NCBI RefSeq assembly: GCF_037974355.1
Contig: NZ_CP150235.1
Span: forward strand, 2,418,001-2,482,000
Source of the DNA: Paenibacillus sp. FSL R5-0517
Lineage (GTDB): Bacteria > Bacillota > Bacilli > Paenibacillales > Paenibacillaceae
DNA length: 64,000 nt
Direction of reading: 5' to 3'
Positions 51,157 to 60,957 of the stretch are shown here, one piece after another. Under the pieces are notes generated by a model. That model was not told the origin of the DNA and did not search any database. It worked only from the letters and a program-made list of their open reading frames with translations. The first letter of the stretch is position 1; each line of letters opens with the position of its first letter. The position numbers and the translations under genes were made by a program.

Positions 51157-52740
51157 GTGAATGAGAGAATTGCCCAGTACAGGGATAAGGCATCCCAGTA
51201 TTGGAATAGTTTTAGCAAAAAGCAAAAAGTATTATTTATATCCACCTTCCTGTTTCTGATTTTGGCTGCAGTTGTACTCACGATGCAATTGTCCAAGACC
51301 GAATATGAAGTTGCTTTTACAGACTTGAATGCAAGTGATTCAGCGGGCGTTATCAGTTATCTCGATTCATCCAGCATTCCATACAAATTAAGTTCAGATG
51401 GCAAGACCATATCCGTACCAAGTACAAGTGTTGCAATTGCAAAGGTGAATGTCGGATCTCAAGGGATTATTCAGAATGGTTCATTGGGGTATAAGTCATT
51501 CGAGGAGTCATCATCCCCCATTGGGATGACGGATAAAGAGTTTGATGTAAAATACAACAACGCTATAAACGGAGAAGTAGAACAGTTACTTCAGCGGATG
51601 CAAGGCATACAGGATGCTAAAGTACTGGTGAATATGCCGAAAGATAACATTTTTGCCGGTTTAGAAGAACAGGACAAAGCATCAGCATCGGTAGCTCTCC
51701 AATTTAAACCGGGGTATCACCCAAATCAGGCAGCAGTAGATGGCTACTTTAACTTGGTTAAGACTGCAATTCCTAATCTGCCTATTGAGAACATCACCAT
51801 TACAAACACAGATGAAGCAGAATTGATTCCAACTGCCCGTGGTGGCAGTGGCGGGTTGTCTTCCGAAGTTCAAGAAAACATGGCTTTACAGAAAAAGTTT
51901 GAAAACGATGTCCGCAATAACGTAAAGCAATTTCTTTCCCAGATTGTAGGCGAAGACAAAGTTAATGTGTTGGTAGCCTCCAAGCTTAATTTTGATAAAG
52001 AAACACGCAAAGAAAATCTGGTCACACCTGTTGATGTAGAGAATATGAAAGGCATCGAGATCAGTGTGCAGGAGATTCAAAAGAGCTACACTGGGGCAAG
52101 CAACCCAACTGGTGGTGTTGCTGGCACAGGACAAGAGGAAGTTCCTGGTTATCCATCATCTGATGCAACAGGTAACTCCACCTCAGAAGAATCATCAAGT
52201 ACTATTAACTACGATGTTAATCGAATCGCCAAGGATATTATTTCCAGTCCGTATACTGTAAAAGACTTAACCATTAACGTTGCAGTTGAACCACCGGATG
52301 GAGAAACAGAATTACAGGGACCTGTTCAAGACGCGATTGAGAACATTCTGGTTAACATTGTGCGCGCTTCATTGGCAGACTCAGGCACTGTAATAAGTGA
52401 CGCTGATCTGACAAAGAAAGTTTCAGTCATGTCACAAGGGTTCCAGGCTGCATCAACAGCAAATACAGGCTTCCAGTTGTCCCCAGCCATGATGTGGGGC
52501 GGAGGCGCACTCATAGCGGCATTGATCGCAGCGGTTGTTATTTTGTTAGTACGCCGTCGCCGCAAACAAAACGAAGTCGAAGAAGAAGAGATTCCTCTTC
52601 CAATAGCAACAGAGTTCCCGTCCATTACGCTGGACAGTGTAACGAACGAAAGTCAGGTGCGCAAACAATTGGAGAGTTTGGCCAAGAAAAAGCCAGACGA
52701 ATTCGTCAATCTGCTGCGTACATGGCTGGCTGACGAATAG
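51157..52740 (+). CDS. fliF: Flagellar MS-ring protein FliF
   Basis: A 527-residue membrane ring protein with transmembrane helices near residues 25-44 and 450-468, YscJ/FliF ring-building domains between them, and a C-terminal cytosolic segment (VRKQLESLAKKKPDEFVNLLRTWL) that binds FliG. It starts with GTG after GGGGTGAC. Confidence 0.97.
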   Translation: MNERIAQYRDKASQYWNSFSKKQKVLFISTFLFLILAAVVLTMQLSKTEYEVAFTDLNASDSAGVISYLDSSSIPYKLSSDGKTISVPSTSVAIAKVNVGSQGIIQNGSLGYKSFEESSSPIGMTDKEFDVKYNNAINGEVEQLLQRMQGIQDAKVLVNMPKDNIFAGLEEQDKASASVALQFKPGYHPNQAAVDGYFNLVKTAIPNLPIENITITNTDEAELIPTARGGSGGLSSEVQENMALQKKFENDVRNNVKQFLSQIVGEDKVNVLVASKLNFDKETRKENLVTPVDVENMKGIEISVQEIQKSYTGASNPTGGVAGTGQEEVPGYPSSDATGNSTSEESSSTINYDVNRIAKDIISSPYTVKDLTINVAVEPPDGETELQGPVQDAIENILVNIVRASLADSGTVISDADLTKKVSVMSQGFQAASTANTGFQLSPAMMWGGGALIAALIAAVVILLVRRRRKQNEVEEEEIPLPIATEFPSITLDSVTNESQVRKQLESLAKKKPDEFVNLLRTWLADE

Positions 52741-52751
52741 AGGTGAACGCA

Positions 52752-53768
52752 TTGGCGAAGGCAAGCAGTCAAGGTTTGACTGGAAGACAAAAAGCAGCAA
52801 TTTTGTTGATTACATTAGGTCCGGAAGTGTCGGCTCAGATCTTCAAACATCTGCGTGACGAAGAGATTGAGCAATTAACGTTGGAGATTGCCAACGTTCG
52901 CAAGGTTGATTCTTCTGAAAAGGACATGATTATGGCCGAGTTTCACCAGATCTGTCTGGCGCAGGAATATATCTCTCAGGGCGGTATCAACTATGCGAGA
53001 GAAATCTTGGAGAAAGCTCTGGGTTCATCAAAAGCACTTGAAGTCATTAACCGTTTGACAGCTACACTGCAAGTCAGACCGTTTGACTTTGCACGCAAAG
53101 CGGATCCGAATCAAATTTTGAACTTTATTCAGAATGAAAGTCCGCAAACGATCGCGCTGGTTCTCTCTTATCTTCAGTTCGAACAGGCTGCAGCGATTCT
53201 ATCATCTTTGCCACAAGAGAAGCAGGCAGATGTTGCTCGCCGAGTGGCGGTTATGGATAGTACTTCGCCAGAAGTCATCTCTCAAGTGGAGCGAGTTCTG
53301 GAACAGAAGTTATCTTCTACCGTAACCCAGGATTACACCAATGCGGGTGGTATTGAATCGATTGTACAGATTCTGAACGGAGTCGATCGTGGTACAGAGC
53401 GTACCATTTTGGACTCGCTTGAAATTCAGGATCCGGAGCTTGCAGAGGAAATCAAAAAACGCATGTTTGTATTCGAAGATATCGTCAATGTGGATGATCG
53501 TTCTATCCAGCGTATTATTCGTGATATCGACAACGCTGATCTGCAACTCGCACTCAAGGTGGCAAGCGAAGAAGTTCGGGATGCGGTGTTCCGGAACATG
53601 TCGAAGCGGATGTCCGAAACATTCAAAGAAGAGATGGAGTTCATGGGTCCTGTGCGATTGCGTGATGTTGAGGAAGCTCAGACACGCATTGTAGGCACGA
53701 TACGCAGATTGGAAGAAGCCGGTGAGATCATTATCGCACGCGGTGGAGGAGATGATATCATTGTCTAA
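52752..53768 (+). CDS. fliG: Flagellar motor switch protein FliG
   Basis: A 338-residue C-ring protein linking FliF, FliM and MotA. It has N (LTGRQKAAILLITLG), middle (NESPQTIALVLSYL) and C domains; the C domain contains charged torque residues (DNADLQLALKVASEEVRDAVFRNMSKR, in part). The TTG at 52752 is chosen because AGAGGTGA lies four bases upstream and the product length then equals the usual 338. An in-frame GTG at 52743 lies inside that site. Confidence 0.97.
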   Translation: MAKASSQGLTGRQKAAILLITLGPEVSAQIFKHLRDEEIEQLTLEIANVRKVDSSEKDMIMAEFHQICLAQEYISQGGINYAREILEKALGSSKALEVINRLTATLQVRPFDFARKADPNQILNFIQNESPQTIALVLSYLQFEQAAAILSSLPQEKQADVARRVAVMDSTSPEVISQVERVLEQKLSSTVTQDYTNAGGIESIVQILNGVDRGTERTILDSLEIQDPELAEEIKKRMFVFEDIVNVDDRSIQRIIRDIDNADLQLALKVASEEVRDAVFRNMSKRMSETFKEEMEFMGPVRLRDVEEAQTRIVGTIRRLEEAGEIIIARGGGDDIIV

Positions 53769-54624
53769 TTTGATTAAATCTTTCCAGTATGTACCCGTTG
53801 ATGACCACAAAAAACTTGAAAACCATCATCATTATGGTGGTGACGAAGAGTCTGAGACGGAATTATCCGGTGATCGTGCTGAAGGTTCTGAAGCAGAGAC
53901 GCTTCAAGCACGCGTGGACGAAGAAACACAACGTCTTACCGCAGAAATGCTGGAAGATGCCAAGGAGTTTGCAGAAAAGCAAGTACGTGAAGCTTCAGAA
54001 GAGGCAGAGCGCATGCTTCAAGAAGCCCGTGAACAGATCGACAGCTGGTGGCAGGAACAACGACAACAGGATGAACATCTGACCGAAGCGCTTCGTTCAC
54101 AAGGTTTCCAACAGGGTTTTGAAGAAGGAAAAGTACAAGCTGAAGTAGATCTCCAGGTGCAGATCGATAAGATGATGATTGAAGCTCAGGAAGTACTCAA
54201 GGAAGCTTATGTAGCTAAAGATCAGATCATTCAGGAAGCCGAACCGTTCCTTGTGGATCTCGCTTGCGGGATTGCTGAGAAAGTCATTGATAAGCAACTT
54301 ACCATTGAACCTGATCATACACTGGAATTGATTCGTCAGAGTTTGTCACGTAAACGGGAGCAGGGGTTAATCACACTTTGTGTGGCGCCCGATCAGTTTA
54401 CATTTGTACAGGCAGCTCGTGAAGAATTGTCTCTGTCTATTGACTCTCAGGCAGAACTGCAGATTTTGCCTGATTCAACAGTCAAAGATAAGGGATGTGT
54501 CATTCGTTCTTCGTTCGGAAGTGTAGATGCTAGAATTGATACACAGCTTGCTGAGATTAAAAAAGAACTGGTCCGCATAGCACTTGAGGATGAGGAGCGA
54601 AGAAATCAACATGAAGGTTCTTAG
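53761..54624 (+). CDS. fliH: Flagellar assembly protein FliH
   Basis: A 287-residue regulator of the export ATPase FliI. The N-terminus has KSFQYVPVDDHKKLE and His-rich residues. A long acidic/Gln-rich coiled coil (about 45-130) follows, then a V-ATPase subunit E-like C-domain (LVDLACGIAEKVIDKQL). TTG at 53761 lies nine bases after GGAGGAG and overlaps fliG by eight bases. ATG at 53752 touches the site. Confidence 0.92.
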   Translation: MSNLIKSFQYVPVDDHKKLENHHHYGGDEESETELSGDRAEGSEAETLQARVDEETQRLTAEMLEDAKEFAEKQVREASEEAERMLQEAREQIDSWWQEQRQQDEHLTEALRSQGFQQGFEEGKVQAEVDLQVQIDKMMIEAQEVLKEAYVAKDQIIQEAEPFLVDLACGIAEKVIDKQLTIEPDHTLELIRQSLSRKREQGLITLCVAPDQFTFVQAAREELSLSIDSQAELQILPDSTVKDKGCVIRSSFGSVDARIDTQLAEIKKELVRIALEDEERRNQHEGS

Positions 54625-55930
54625 TTCACAGCGATATATGGAACATTTGAAGCAATTCGATCCTGTTCGTATTAACGGCAAAGTTACTCAGGTCATTGGT
54701 CTTATGGTGGAGTCAGAAGGGCCAGATGCAAGTATCGGTGACGTATGTTATATCTATCCAGGTAAATCGGCCAAGCCTCTTCAAGCCGAAGTCGTTGGGT
54801 TTCGGGATAACAAAGTGTTGCTTATGCCGCTGGGTGAACTTCAATCCATTGGTCCTGGTTGCGATGTAGTAGGTACGGGCAAGCCACTGGGTGTTCAGGT
54901 GGGCTCCGAATTGCTCGGTAAAGTATTGGACGGACTTGGACAACCGCTGGACGGCTCACTCCTTCCATCAAGAATGCCAATGTACTCCACCTCCAATACT
55001 CCGGTCAATCCAATGGATCGTCCACGTGTACTTGAAACGATGGGTGTTGGTGTAAGAGCTATCGATGGATTGCTGACTGTAGGTAAGGGACAGCGTGTGG
55101 GCATTTTTGCTGGTTCTGGTGTTGGTAAGAGTACATTGATGGGCATGATTGCTCGTAATACAGCAGCGGATGTTAACGTCATCGCGCTTGTGGGTGAGCG
55201 TGGACGTGAGGTGCGCGACTTTATTGAACGGGATCTGGGTCCGGAAGGACTGGAACGCTCCGTAGTCATTGTTGCAACTTCAGATCAGCCTGCTCTGATT
55301 CGGATCAAGGGAGCAGTTATTGCGACCACGATTGCAGAGTATTTCCGAGATCGTGGAATGAACGTGATGCTCATGATGGATTCGGTCACTCGATATGCGA
55401 TGGCACAGAGGGAAGTTGGTCTGGCCGTAGGTGAACCTCCGGCAATGAGAGGATATACGCCATCGGTTTTTGCAAGTTTGCCCAAACTGCTTGAACGAGC
55501 GGGTACAGGACCTACAGGCTCGATTACAGCCTTTTATACGGTGCTGGTTGATGGTGATGACATGAATGAACCGATCGCGGATGCGGTAAGGGGTATTCTG
55601 GATGGCCACATTGTGTTAAATCGATCCATTGCGAACAAAGGACATTTTCCAGCGATTGATGTGCTAGCCAGCATAAGTCGTGTTATGAAGGATATTGCTC
55701 CGGAAGAGCAGTTGGAAGCTGTTAATAATATGAAACGTTTGATGGCTGTGTACAAAGAATCGGAAGATTTGATCAATATTGGGGCTTACCAGCGGGGATC
55801 AAATGCAGCCATAGATGAATCGATAGACCAGATTGATAGTATATGGAACTTTACCAAGCAGAAAGTCGACGAGAAAGTCACCTTAAGTGAAGTGCAGGAA
55901 CGTTTGATTCTTGAATTTGCAAGGAGATGA
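54611..55930 (+). CDS. fliI: Flagellum-specific ATP synthase FliI
   Basis: A 439-residue export ATPase of the F1-beta type. The P-loop is AGSGVGKST (about 167-175), then VGERGREVRDFIE and the DSVTRYAMAQRE block. The ATG at 54611 overlaps fliH by 14 bases; GAGGAG is 12 bases upstream, slightly long. It powers export of rod, hook and filament subunits. Confidence 0.97.
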   Translation: MKVLSSQRYMEHLKQFDPVRINGKVTQVIGLMVESEGPDASIGDVCYIYPGKSAKPLQAEVVGFRDNKVLLMPLGELQSIGPGCDVVGTGKPLGVQVGSELLGKVLDGLGQPLDGSLLPSRMPMYSTSNTPVNPMDRPRVLETMGVGVRAIDGLLTVGKGQRVGIFAGSGVGKSTLMGMIARNTAADVNVIALVGERGREVRDFIERDLGPEGLERSVVIVATSDQPALIRIKGAVIATTIAEYFRDRGMNVMLMMDSVTRYAMAQREVGLAVGEPPAMRGYTPSVFASLPKLLERAGTGPTGSITAFYTVLVDGDDMNEPIADAVRGILDGHIVLNRSIANKGHFPAIDVLASISRVMKDIAPEEQLEAVNNMKRLMAVYKESEDLINIGAYQRGSNAAIDESIDQIDSIWNFTKQKVDEKVTLSEVQERLILEFARR

Positions 55931-55941
55931 ATGGGTAAACG

Positions 55942-56394
55942 ATGAAATTTCGATATCATTTCCAGAAAGTTGTTGACTTGAAGAGTAATGAAAAAACACA
56001 GGCAGAATGGATGTTATCCACAGCGATCGGTAAACTTCAGACGGAGGAAGAACATCTGATACAACTTCTTAATGACAGAAGTAATCTGGTCGCCATTATC
56101 CAATCTGCTACGGAAAATAAAGCGTCTGTAAACAGTCTGCAGGAGATGCAGCGTTATGTACATCACCTTGACGAGTGCATTTCACGCAAAAACAGTGATG
56201 TTAAACATGCTCAGGTCAACGTGCAGCGGAATCAGACATTTCTCAACGGTAAGATGATTGACGAAAAAGTATGGCTTGGAGCGAGAGACAAGGCCAAAAT
56301 CAAATTTCAGCAGGAGATGCTCCTCCGGGAACAGAACGATCTGGACGAGATGGCTACTGTACGCTTCGCTGCCAAAGCCGGACGCGCGAATTGA
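55942..56394 (+). CDS. fliJ: Flagellar export protein FliJ
   Basis: A 150-residue coiled-coil export chaperone-escort (MKFRYHFQKVVDLKSNEKTQAEWML and long heptad stretches). It partners with FliI/FlhA. The ATG follows AAGGAGATG 12 bases after fliI. Confidence 0.94.
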   Translation: MKFRYHFQKVVDLKSNEKTQAEWMLSTAIGKLQTEEEHLIQLLNDRSNLVAIIQSATENKASVNSLQEMQRYVHHLDECISRKNSDVKHAQVNVQRNQTFLNGKMIDEKVWLGARDKAKIKFQQEMLLREQNDLDEMATVRFAAKAGRAN

Positions 56395-56437
56395 TGTGAG
56401 CCGGACGCGAAGTTGTCTCGTGAAGGAGGAATGAACG

Positions 56438-57379
56438 ATGGCTGTTAAAGATGATAGCGACATGGAAAAAGAGTCGGGAGGCGGTTGGGAAAAGTTTCTC
56501 ATGATTTCAATCCCGATCGTATTCACCGTAGTATTGCTAGGTGTATTACTTACCCTATTTAATGTAGATATTCGTAATAACTTGTTTGAATTCGCCAACA
56601 AAATACCGGTAGTCAAGGAATGGGTACCTGATCCTGTACTGGATCCAGAGAAAGAAAAGCTGGAGAAGAGTGAGCAGCAGGTTGAAAGTGCTGAAGCCAC
56701 AATCGAAAAGCTGAAGTCCCAGGTGACGGCTAAAGAAACAGAGCTCAAAGCAGCACAGGCAGCGACAACCACCGAAGCGAAGAAAGCAACGGAGCTTCAG
56801 AAAAAGTTGGATGATGCGGAAAAAGCGGCTGAAACCGCAACAGCGGCAGCGCCTGAAACGGAATCCGATTATCAAAAGCAAATCAAAGATTTGGCAAAGA
56901 TGTATGCTGATATGAGCCCGAGCAAAGCTGCACCGATCCTGCAAAATATGACGAATGAAGAAATGGTTTTGTTATTGAATGCCATGCAATCATCTGCTCG
57001 GACCAAGGTGCTTGAAAAGATGGATCCGAAAACAGCAGCCGATGTGACCATGATGATGAAGGATGCCAAACCGTCCGGCGATCTGGCACTGGATGCACTG
57101 CAATCCCGATTGAAGAAGGAAACCGCAGCAACTTCAACTGCATCCACAACGACAAGCAAAAACCTGGATAAAAATCAGCTTAGTCAAACATTTGCTTCGA
57201 TGTCTGCTTCAAGTGGTGCCAAGTTATTATTGGAAACATACAAGTTAAGTCCTGATAAAACATTGACCATCCTGAATTCGGTAGATGATGCAACACGCTC
57301 TCAATTGCTTGAGAACATGTCTTCAGAGGACTCGGTTGAAACTGCAAAAATTTTGAACAGATTAATGGGCAACAAATAG
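56438..57379 (+). CDS. ylxF: MgtE_N-domain flagellar chaperone-like protein (YlxF/MotE type)
   Basis: A 313-residue protein with one transmembrane helix (about 23-43), a Glu/Lys-rich coiled coil (about 73-135), and two MgtE N-terminal-like helical repeats (AKMYADMSPSKAAPILQNM and SQTFASMSASSGAKLLLETY). B. subtilis YlxF sits at the same place, and MotE homologs chaperone MotC in other bacteria. The precise role here is unknown. The ATG follows AAGGAGG. Confidence 0.85.
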   Translation: MAVKDDSDMEKESGGGWEKFLMISIPIVFTVVLLGVLLTLFNVDIRNNLFEFANKIPVVKEWVPDPVLDPEKEKLEKSEQQVESAEATIEKLKSQVTAKETELKAAQAATTTEAKKATELQKKLDDAEKAAETATAAAPETESDYQKQIKDLAKMYADMSPSKAAPILQNMTNEEMVLLLNAMQSSARTKVLEKMDPKTAADVTMMMKDAKPSGDLALDALQSRLKKETAATSTASTTTSKNLDKNQLSQTFASMSASSGAKLLLETYKLSPDKTLTILNSVDDATRSQLLENMSSEDSVETAKILNRLMGNK

Positions 57380-57419
57380 ATCTCATTACACTGAACTAAC
57401 CGAGAGGAGGTGAAAATAA

Positions 57420-58808
57420 ATGTCGATTGTATATCAAATGGCATCCACAGCATCTGCAAAAGCAACGGGAACAGGTCAGGCGACTGGAGCACAATCGAAA
57501 GGTTCAGCTGCAGGGGCTAGCGGTGAATTTCTCCAAACTCTTGCACAATCGTTATCTGGAGGAAACACAGAAGGTGATAGTTCAAGCGCTGCTGGAAGTT
57601 TAACTGCTAATCCGCTGATGTTTTCCTTTGCTGCGAGTGAAGAAGGGGAAGCGACATCAATCACGGATATACTGAATTCGTTGTTCACGGACTTGGATTC
57701 ACTTGACGAAGCTTTGGAAAATGATCCAGCTCTACTTGCAGGTTTACAAACTCTGATTCAACAGATGTATACACAATTAAGTAATCCTTCAGGTTCTAAT
57801 GCGGAAGGCTCCGACGAACCTTCGAACGGAGCGGAAAGCATAAATACAGTACCTGCAATTGAACTGTCCCAACATCCGGCAGCAGTACGTTTTGTTCTGC
57901 AGGATATGCTTACACAATTAGTAGCCGGAATGAATGATCCTGAGAGTAACGTTGCGAAGAACGCTCCGGAATTCAAGCAACTACTACAATCTCTGCAGGG
58001 TCAGCTTCAAGAGGCTGGAGTGGATACTAGCCATAACAAAGGATGGACTCAACTGAAATCCATACTGGAAACATTGACTGCAGTTAAGGATCAGACTGCA
58101 CAAGTCGCTCCAAGTACTTCACTTCAAGCACCCAAACAGGATTTGGTCGTACCTCAGGTTCTTGTTGCGGCAGTGGCAAACACTGGAAGCCAGGTGAAAG
58201 ATGAGACGGAGACGACATCTGCTTCGAATGCAGGTGGAGAAGTCGAACACTCAACGATCATTACTGCGGGAGAACTGTCCTTGCGTTCATCAGGTACAAC
58301 AGCAGGGAAACCGGCTGAACCTGTAATGCAAACATCACAGTTTGCCAAAGAAATGACACAATTTGTAGTCAACAAGCTGGATATTGTGCAGCAAAAAGGA
58401 TTTTCCGAGGCGACCATCTCACTGCGGCCTGAGCACCTAGGGAAGTTGGATGTTCAAATCACCTTGCAGAATGGGCAGTTGGTTGCACGGTTTATGACTG
58501 AACATACGATGGCCAAAGACATGCTTGAACAGCAAATGACACAGCTGCGTTCTTCACTTCAAGCCCAGGGAATTCAAGTGGAACGACTTGAGGTTACCCA
58601 GAACAGTTCAATCGGATCACAGATGTATCAGGACGGAGGCCGTCAGCCGGGAAGTAATTCTCAGCAACAACGCCGTTCGCGTGAGCGTGAGGAACAATCG
58701 GATGATGCTATAGCTACAGCAGGAATTCAGGAAGAATTGCGTAACTGGCGTAGCGAACAAGTCGATGGAAATGAATTACAGAGAGATACGTTTAGTGCAG
58801 AGGCTTAA
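57420..58808 (+). CDS. fliK: Flagellar hook-length control protein FliK
   Basis: A 462-residue secreted ruler. The N-terminal two thirds are Ser/Ala/Gly-rich and predicted unstructured. The C-terminal Flg_hook domain spans about 315-410 (ATISLRPEHLGKLDVQI, MAKDMLEQQMTQLRSSL). A Gln/Arg-rich tail follows. The ATG follows GAGGAGGTGA. Its C-domain can be compared with that of YlqG at 31360. Confidence 0.93.
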   Translation: MSIVYQMASTASAKATGTGQATGAQSKGSAAGASGEFLQTLAQSLSGGNTEGDSSSAAGSLTANPLMFSFAASEEGEATSITDILNSLFTDLDSLDEALENDPALLAGLQTLIQQMYTQLSNPSGSNAEGSDEPSNGAESINTVPAIELSQHPAAVRFVLQDMLTQLVAGMNDPESNVAKNAPEFKQLLQSLQGQLQEAGVDTSHNKGWTQLKSILETLTAVKDQTAQVAPSTSLQAPKQDLVVPQVLVAAVANTGSQVKDETETTSASNAGGEVEHSTIITAGELSLRSSGTTAGKPAEPVMQTSQFAKEMTQFVVNKLDIVQQKGFSEATISLRPEHLGKLDVQITLQNGQLVARFMTEHTMAKDMLEQQMTQLRSSLQAQGIQVERLEVTQNSSIGSQMYQDGGRQPGSNSQQQRRSREREEQSDDAIATAGIQEELRNWRSEQVDGNELQRDTFSAEA

Positions 58809-58827
58809 ACAGAAATGAGGTGAGCAA

Positions 58828-59385
58828 ATGGCTAACGAAATTGTTTCAATGAATAATACCTGGCCGAATTATTCGGCAGCCAATAAAGCAACCACAAGTG
58901 CTGCAACAAAAGAATTGGGCAAAGATCAGTTTCTAAAAATCCTGATTACCCAGCTGCAAAATCAAGATCCTATGCAGCCGATGGAGGATAAGGAATTTAT
59001 CGCTCAAATGGCACAGTTCAGCTCCGTGGAGCAACTGGTCAATATTTCTACACAGCTTAAAACATTGAACCAGTCACTTGGTGCTGTATCCGGCATGATT
59101 GGCATGGAGGTAAGTTGGCTTTCTTCTAATAAAGATGACAACGGAACTCTTCGTCAGGGTATTGTGGATTCCATCATTGTAAGAGATGGTGTTCAATACG
59201 CAAAAGTGGGCAACGACGAGATTAAGCTGGAAGAGATCATTCAGGTGAATTATCCAAAACAGGCAGAAGAGAGTCAAACTCCGGTACAGAACGTTCAAGG
59301 CGTAGCCCCTGAAACGAACGAGAGCCAGGAAGTTGAATCATCCGCTGAACCGGGTGATACGGAAGATAGCGGGAAAACGATATGA
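58828..59385 (+). CDS. flgD: Flagellar hook capping protein FlgD
   Basis: A 185-residue hook assembly cap with the conserved KDQFLKILITQLQNQDPMQPMEDKEFIAQMAQFSS block (residues 31-65) and an acidic Glu/Ser tail. The C-terminal Ig-like domain of longer FlgD proteins is mostly absent, as in Bacillus YlxG. It overlaps the next gene by four bases. Confidence 0.94.
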   Translation: MANEIVSMNNTWPNYSAANKATTSAATKELGKDQFLKILITQLQNQDPMQPMEDKEFIAQMAQFSSVEQLVNISTQLKTLNQSLGAVSGMIGMEVSWLSSNKDDNGTLRQGIVDSIIVRDGVQYAKVGNDEIKLEEIIQVNYPKQAEESQTPVQNVQGVAPETNESQEVESSAEPGDTEDSGKTI

Positions 59386-59765
59386 GTGATCGCATAACGG
59401 TTGGACAATTATATGGAGGCCCGATTACACCGAATATGCTTCAAAGACCCAAAACGGGAGAATCTTCGGCTGTCCCGGAAAAACCCTTTGCCAAGGTGCT
59501 GGAAGACAATCTTCTGAAATTGAGCAATCATGCTGCCAAACGATTGGAACAGCGAGGTATTGAGCTCAAGACCGAGCAAATGGAACAGATTGGTTCTGCT
59601 TTGGACAAAGCTGCTGCCAAAGGAGCCAAAGAGTCATTGATTTTAATGCAGGATATGGCTTTTATCGTCAATGTCAAAAATCGTACTGTGGTTACAGCTA
59701 TGGATAGTGAAAGCATGAAGGATAATGTGTTCACTCAGATTGATAGTGCTGTAATCATTTCTTGA
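59382..59765 (+). CDS. TIGR02530-type flagellar operon protein
   Basis: A 127-residue small protein found between flgD and flgE/flgG in Firmicute fla operons. It contains FAKVLEDNLLKLSNHAAKRLEQRGIEL and IVNVKNRTVVTAMD. Function is unknown. It overlaps flgD (ATGA). A CCGGCT/AGCCGG hairpin follows the stop. Confidence 0.88.
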   Translation: MSDRITVGQLYGGPITPNMLQRPKTGESSAVPEKPFAKVLEDNLLKLSNHAAKRLEQRGIELKTEQMEQIGSALDKAAAKGAKESLILMQDMAFIVNVKNRTVVTAMDSESMKDNVFTQIDSAVIIS

Positions 59766-59846
59766 CCGGCTGGCCCTTCTCGGGAGCCGGAATGCCGCTG
59801 ACCGACTGATGCGGTAACCAAATGAAGACTGGGAGGATTTTTAAAA

Positions 59847-60665
59847 ATGTTGAAATCAATGTACTCAGGCGTTTCCGGGATGCGGGGTTTTCAAACAAAA
59901 CTCGACGTAATTGGTAACAATATTGCGAACGTAAACACGGTTGGCTTCAAAGGCAGTCGGGTTATGTTCAAAGATATTATGAGCCAAACGACCGCAGGGG
60001 TAACTGCCCCGACTGATGCTCCCTCTGGTGGTGTCAATGCAAAACAAATCGGTTTAGGTGTATCGGTAGGATCTATAGATACACTGCATCTCGCAGGAAG
60101 CCCAATGACTACAAACAATCCGACGGACTTACGTATTAATGGAGATGGCTTTTTCCTTGTCTCCTTGGGTGGAGATCAGGAAATTCCTTACTTGACACGT
60201 GCAGGGGACTTCCATGTTGATGCTGCTCGAAATCTTGTAACTTCAGATGGTTTGTTCGTCTTAAGTAGTGAGGGAGAGCCTATTACAATTGGGGATGATG
60301 TTGTTTCGTTCACCATCGGTCAGAACGGTATGATTAACCAGACTATGGCTGATGGAACAATTGAAGGTGATACTCAGATTGGAATAGGGAAGGTAGTTAA
60401 CCCAGAAGGATTGGAAAAAATAGGCGGAAACCTATATCGTATGACAGCTAACGCTAATCCTGACGGTACTCTTGATCCTTTGACAGCAAACAGTGCTGAG
60501 GACGGAACAGGAGCGATCATTGCTGGACAGCTCGAAATGTCAAACGTGGACTTGACTGGTGAATTTACTGAGATGATCGTAGCTCAGCGTGGATTCCAGG
60601 CCAACTCCCGGATCATTACAACGTCGGATGAAATACTTCAGGAAGTTGTTAACCTGAAACGTTAA
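59847..60665 (+). CDS. flgG: Flagellar hook-basal body protein FlgE/FlgG
   Basis: A 272-residue axial protein with N-terminal MLKSMYSGVSGMRGFQTKLDVIGNNIANVNTVGFKG (positions 1-36) and C-terminal SNVDLTGEFTEMIVAQRGFQANSRIITTSDEIL. Its position after flgD and its short length match the Bacillus hook protein (FlgE, earlier called FlgG). Hook is the likely role. The ATG follows GGGAGG. Confidence 0.92.
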   Translation: MLKSMYSGVSGMRGFQTKLDVIGNNIANVNTVGFKGSRVMFKDIMSQTTAGVTAPTDAPSGGVNAKQIGLGVSVGSIDTLHLAGSPMTTNNPTDLRINGDGFFLVSLGGDQEIPYLTRAGDFHVDAARNLVTSDGLFVLSSEGEPITIGDDVVSFTIGQNGMINQTMADGTIEGDTQIGIGKVVNPEGLEKIGGNLYRMTANANPDGTLDPLTANSAEDGTGAIIAGQLEMSNVDLTGEFTEMIVAQRGFQANSRIITTSDEILQEVVNLKR

Positions 60666-60692
60666 TAGCTGATTAATGAATTTTTTTAAAAT

Positions 60693-60715
60693 GTGGGGGA
60701 GCTTGCTCCTCCCAC
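60693..60715 (+). repeat. Perfect hairpin between flgG and swrD
   Basis: GTGGGGGAGC-tt-GCTCCTCCCAC (one extra C bulged), very stable, without a downstream T-run. It is an intercistronic stability or attenuation candidate after the abundant hook gene. Confidence 0.6.
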
Positions 60716-60735
60716 TCTGATCAAGGGGGCTTAGC

Positions 60736-60957
60736 ATGATTTCGGTTACGCGGTTAAATGGTTCTCCCATGTGGTTAAATGCGCTGATGGTTGAAATAGT
60801 GGAAGAGACGCCGGATACGTATATTACTCTGGTAACTGGAAAGAGACTGATTGTGCTTGAAAAAGCCGATGACGTTATTTCCAAGATTAAAGATTACAAC
60901 CGTGAAATCGGGGTTCAGGCAGCCACTATTAAAGTGCAGCAAACGGAGGAATCCTGA
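60736..60957 (+). CDS. swrD: Flagellar FlbD family protein (SwrD)
   Basis: A 73-residue protein with MISVTRLNGSPMWLNALMVEIVEETPDTYITL-type family sequence (positions 1-32). B. subtilis SwrD raises motor torque for swarming. The ATG follows AAGGGGG. Its stop overlaps the fliL start. Confidence 0.93.
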   Translation: MISVTRLNGSPMWLNALMVEIVEETPDTYITLVTGKRLIVLEKADDVISKIKDYNREIGVQAATIKVQQTEES

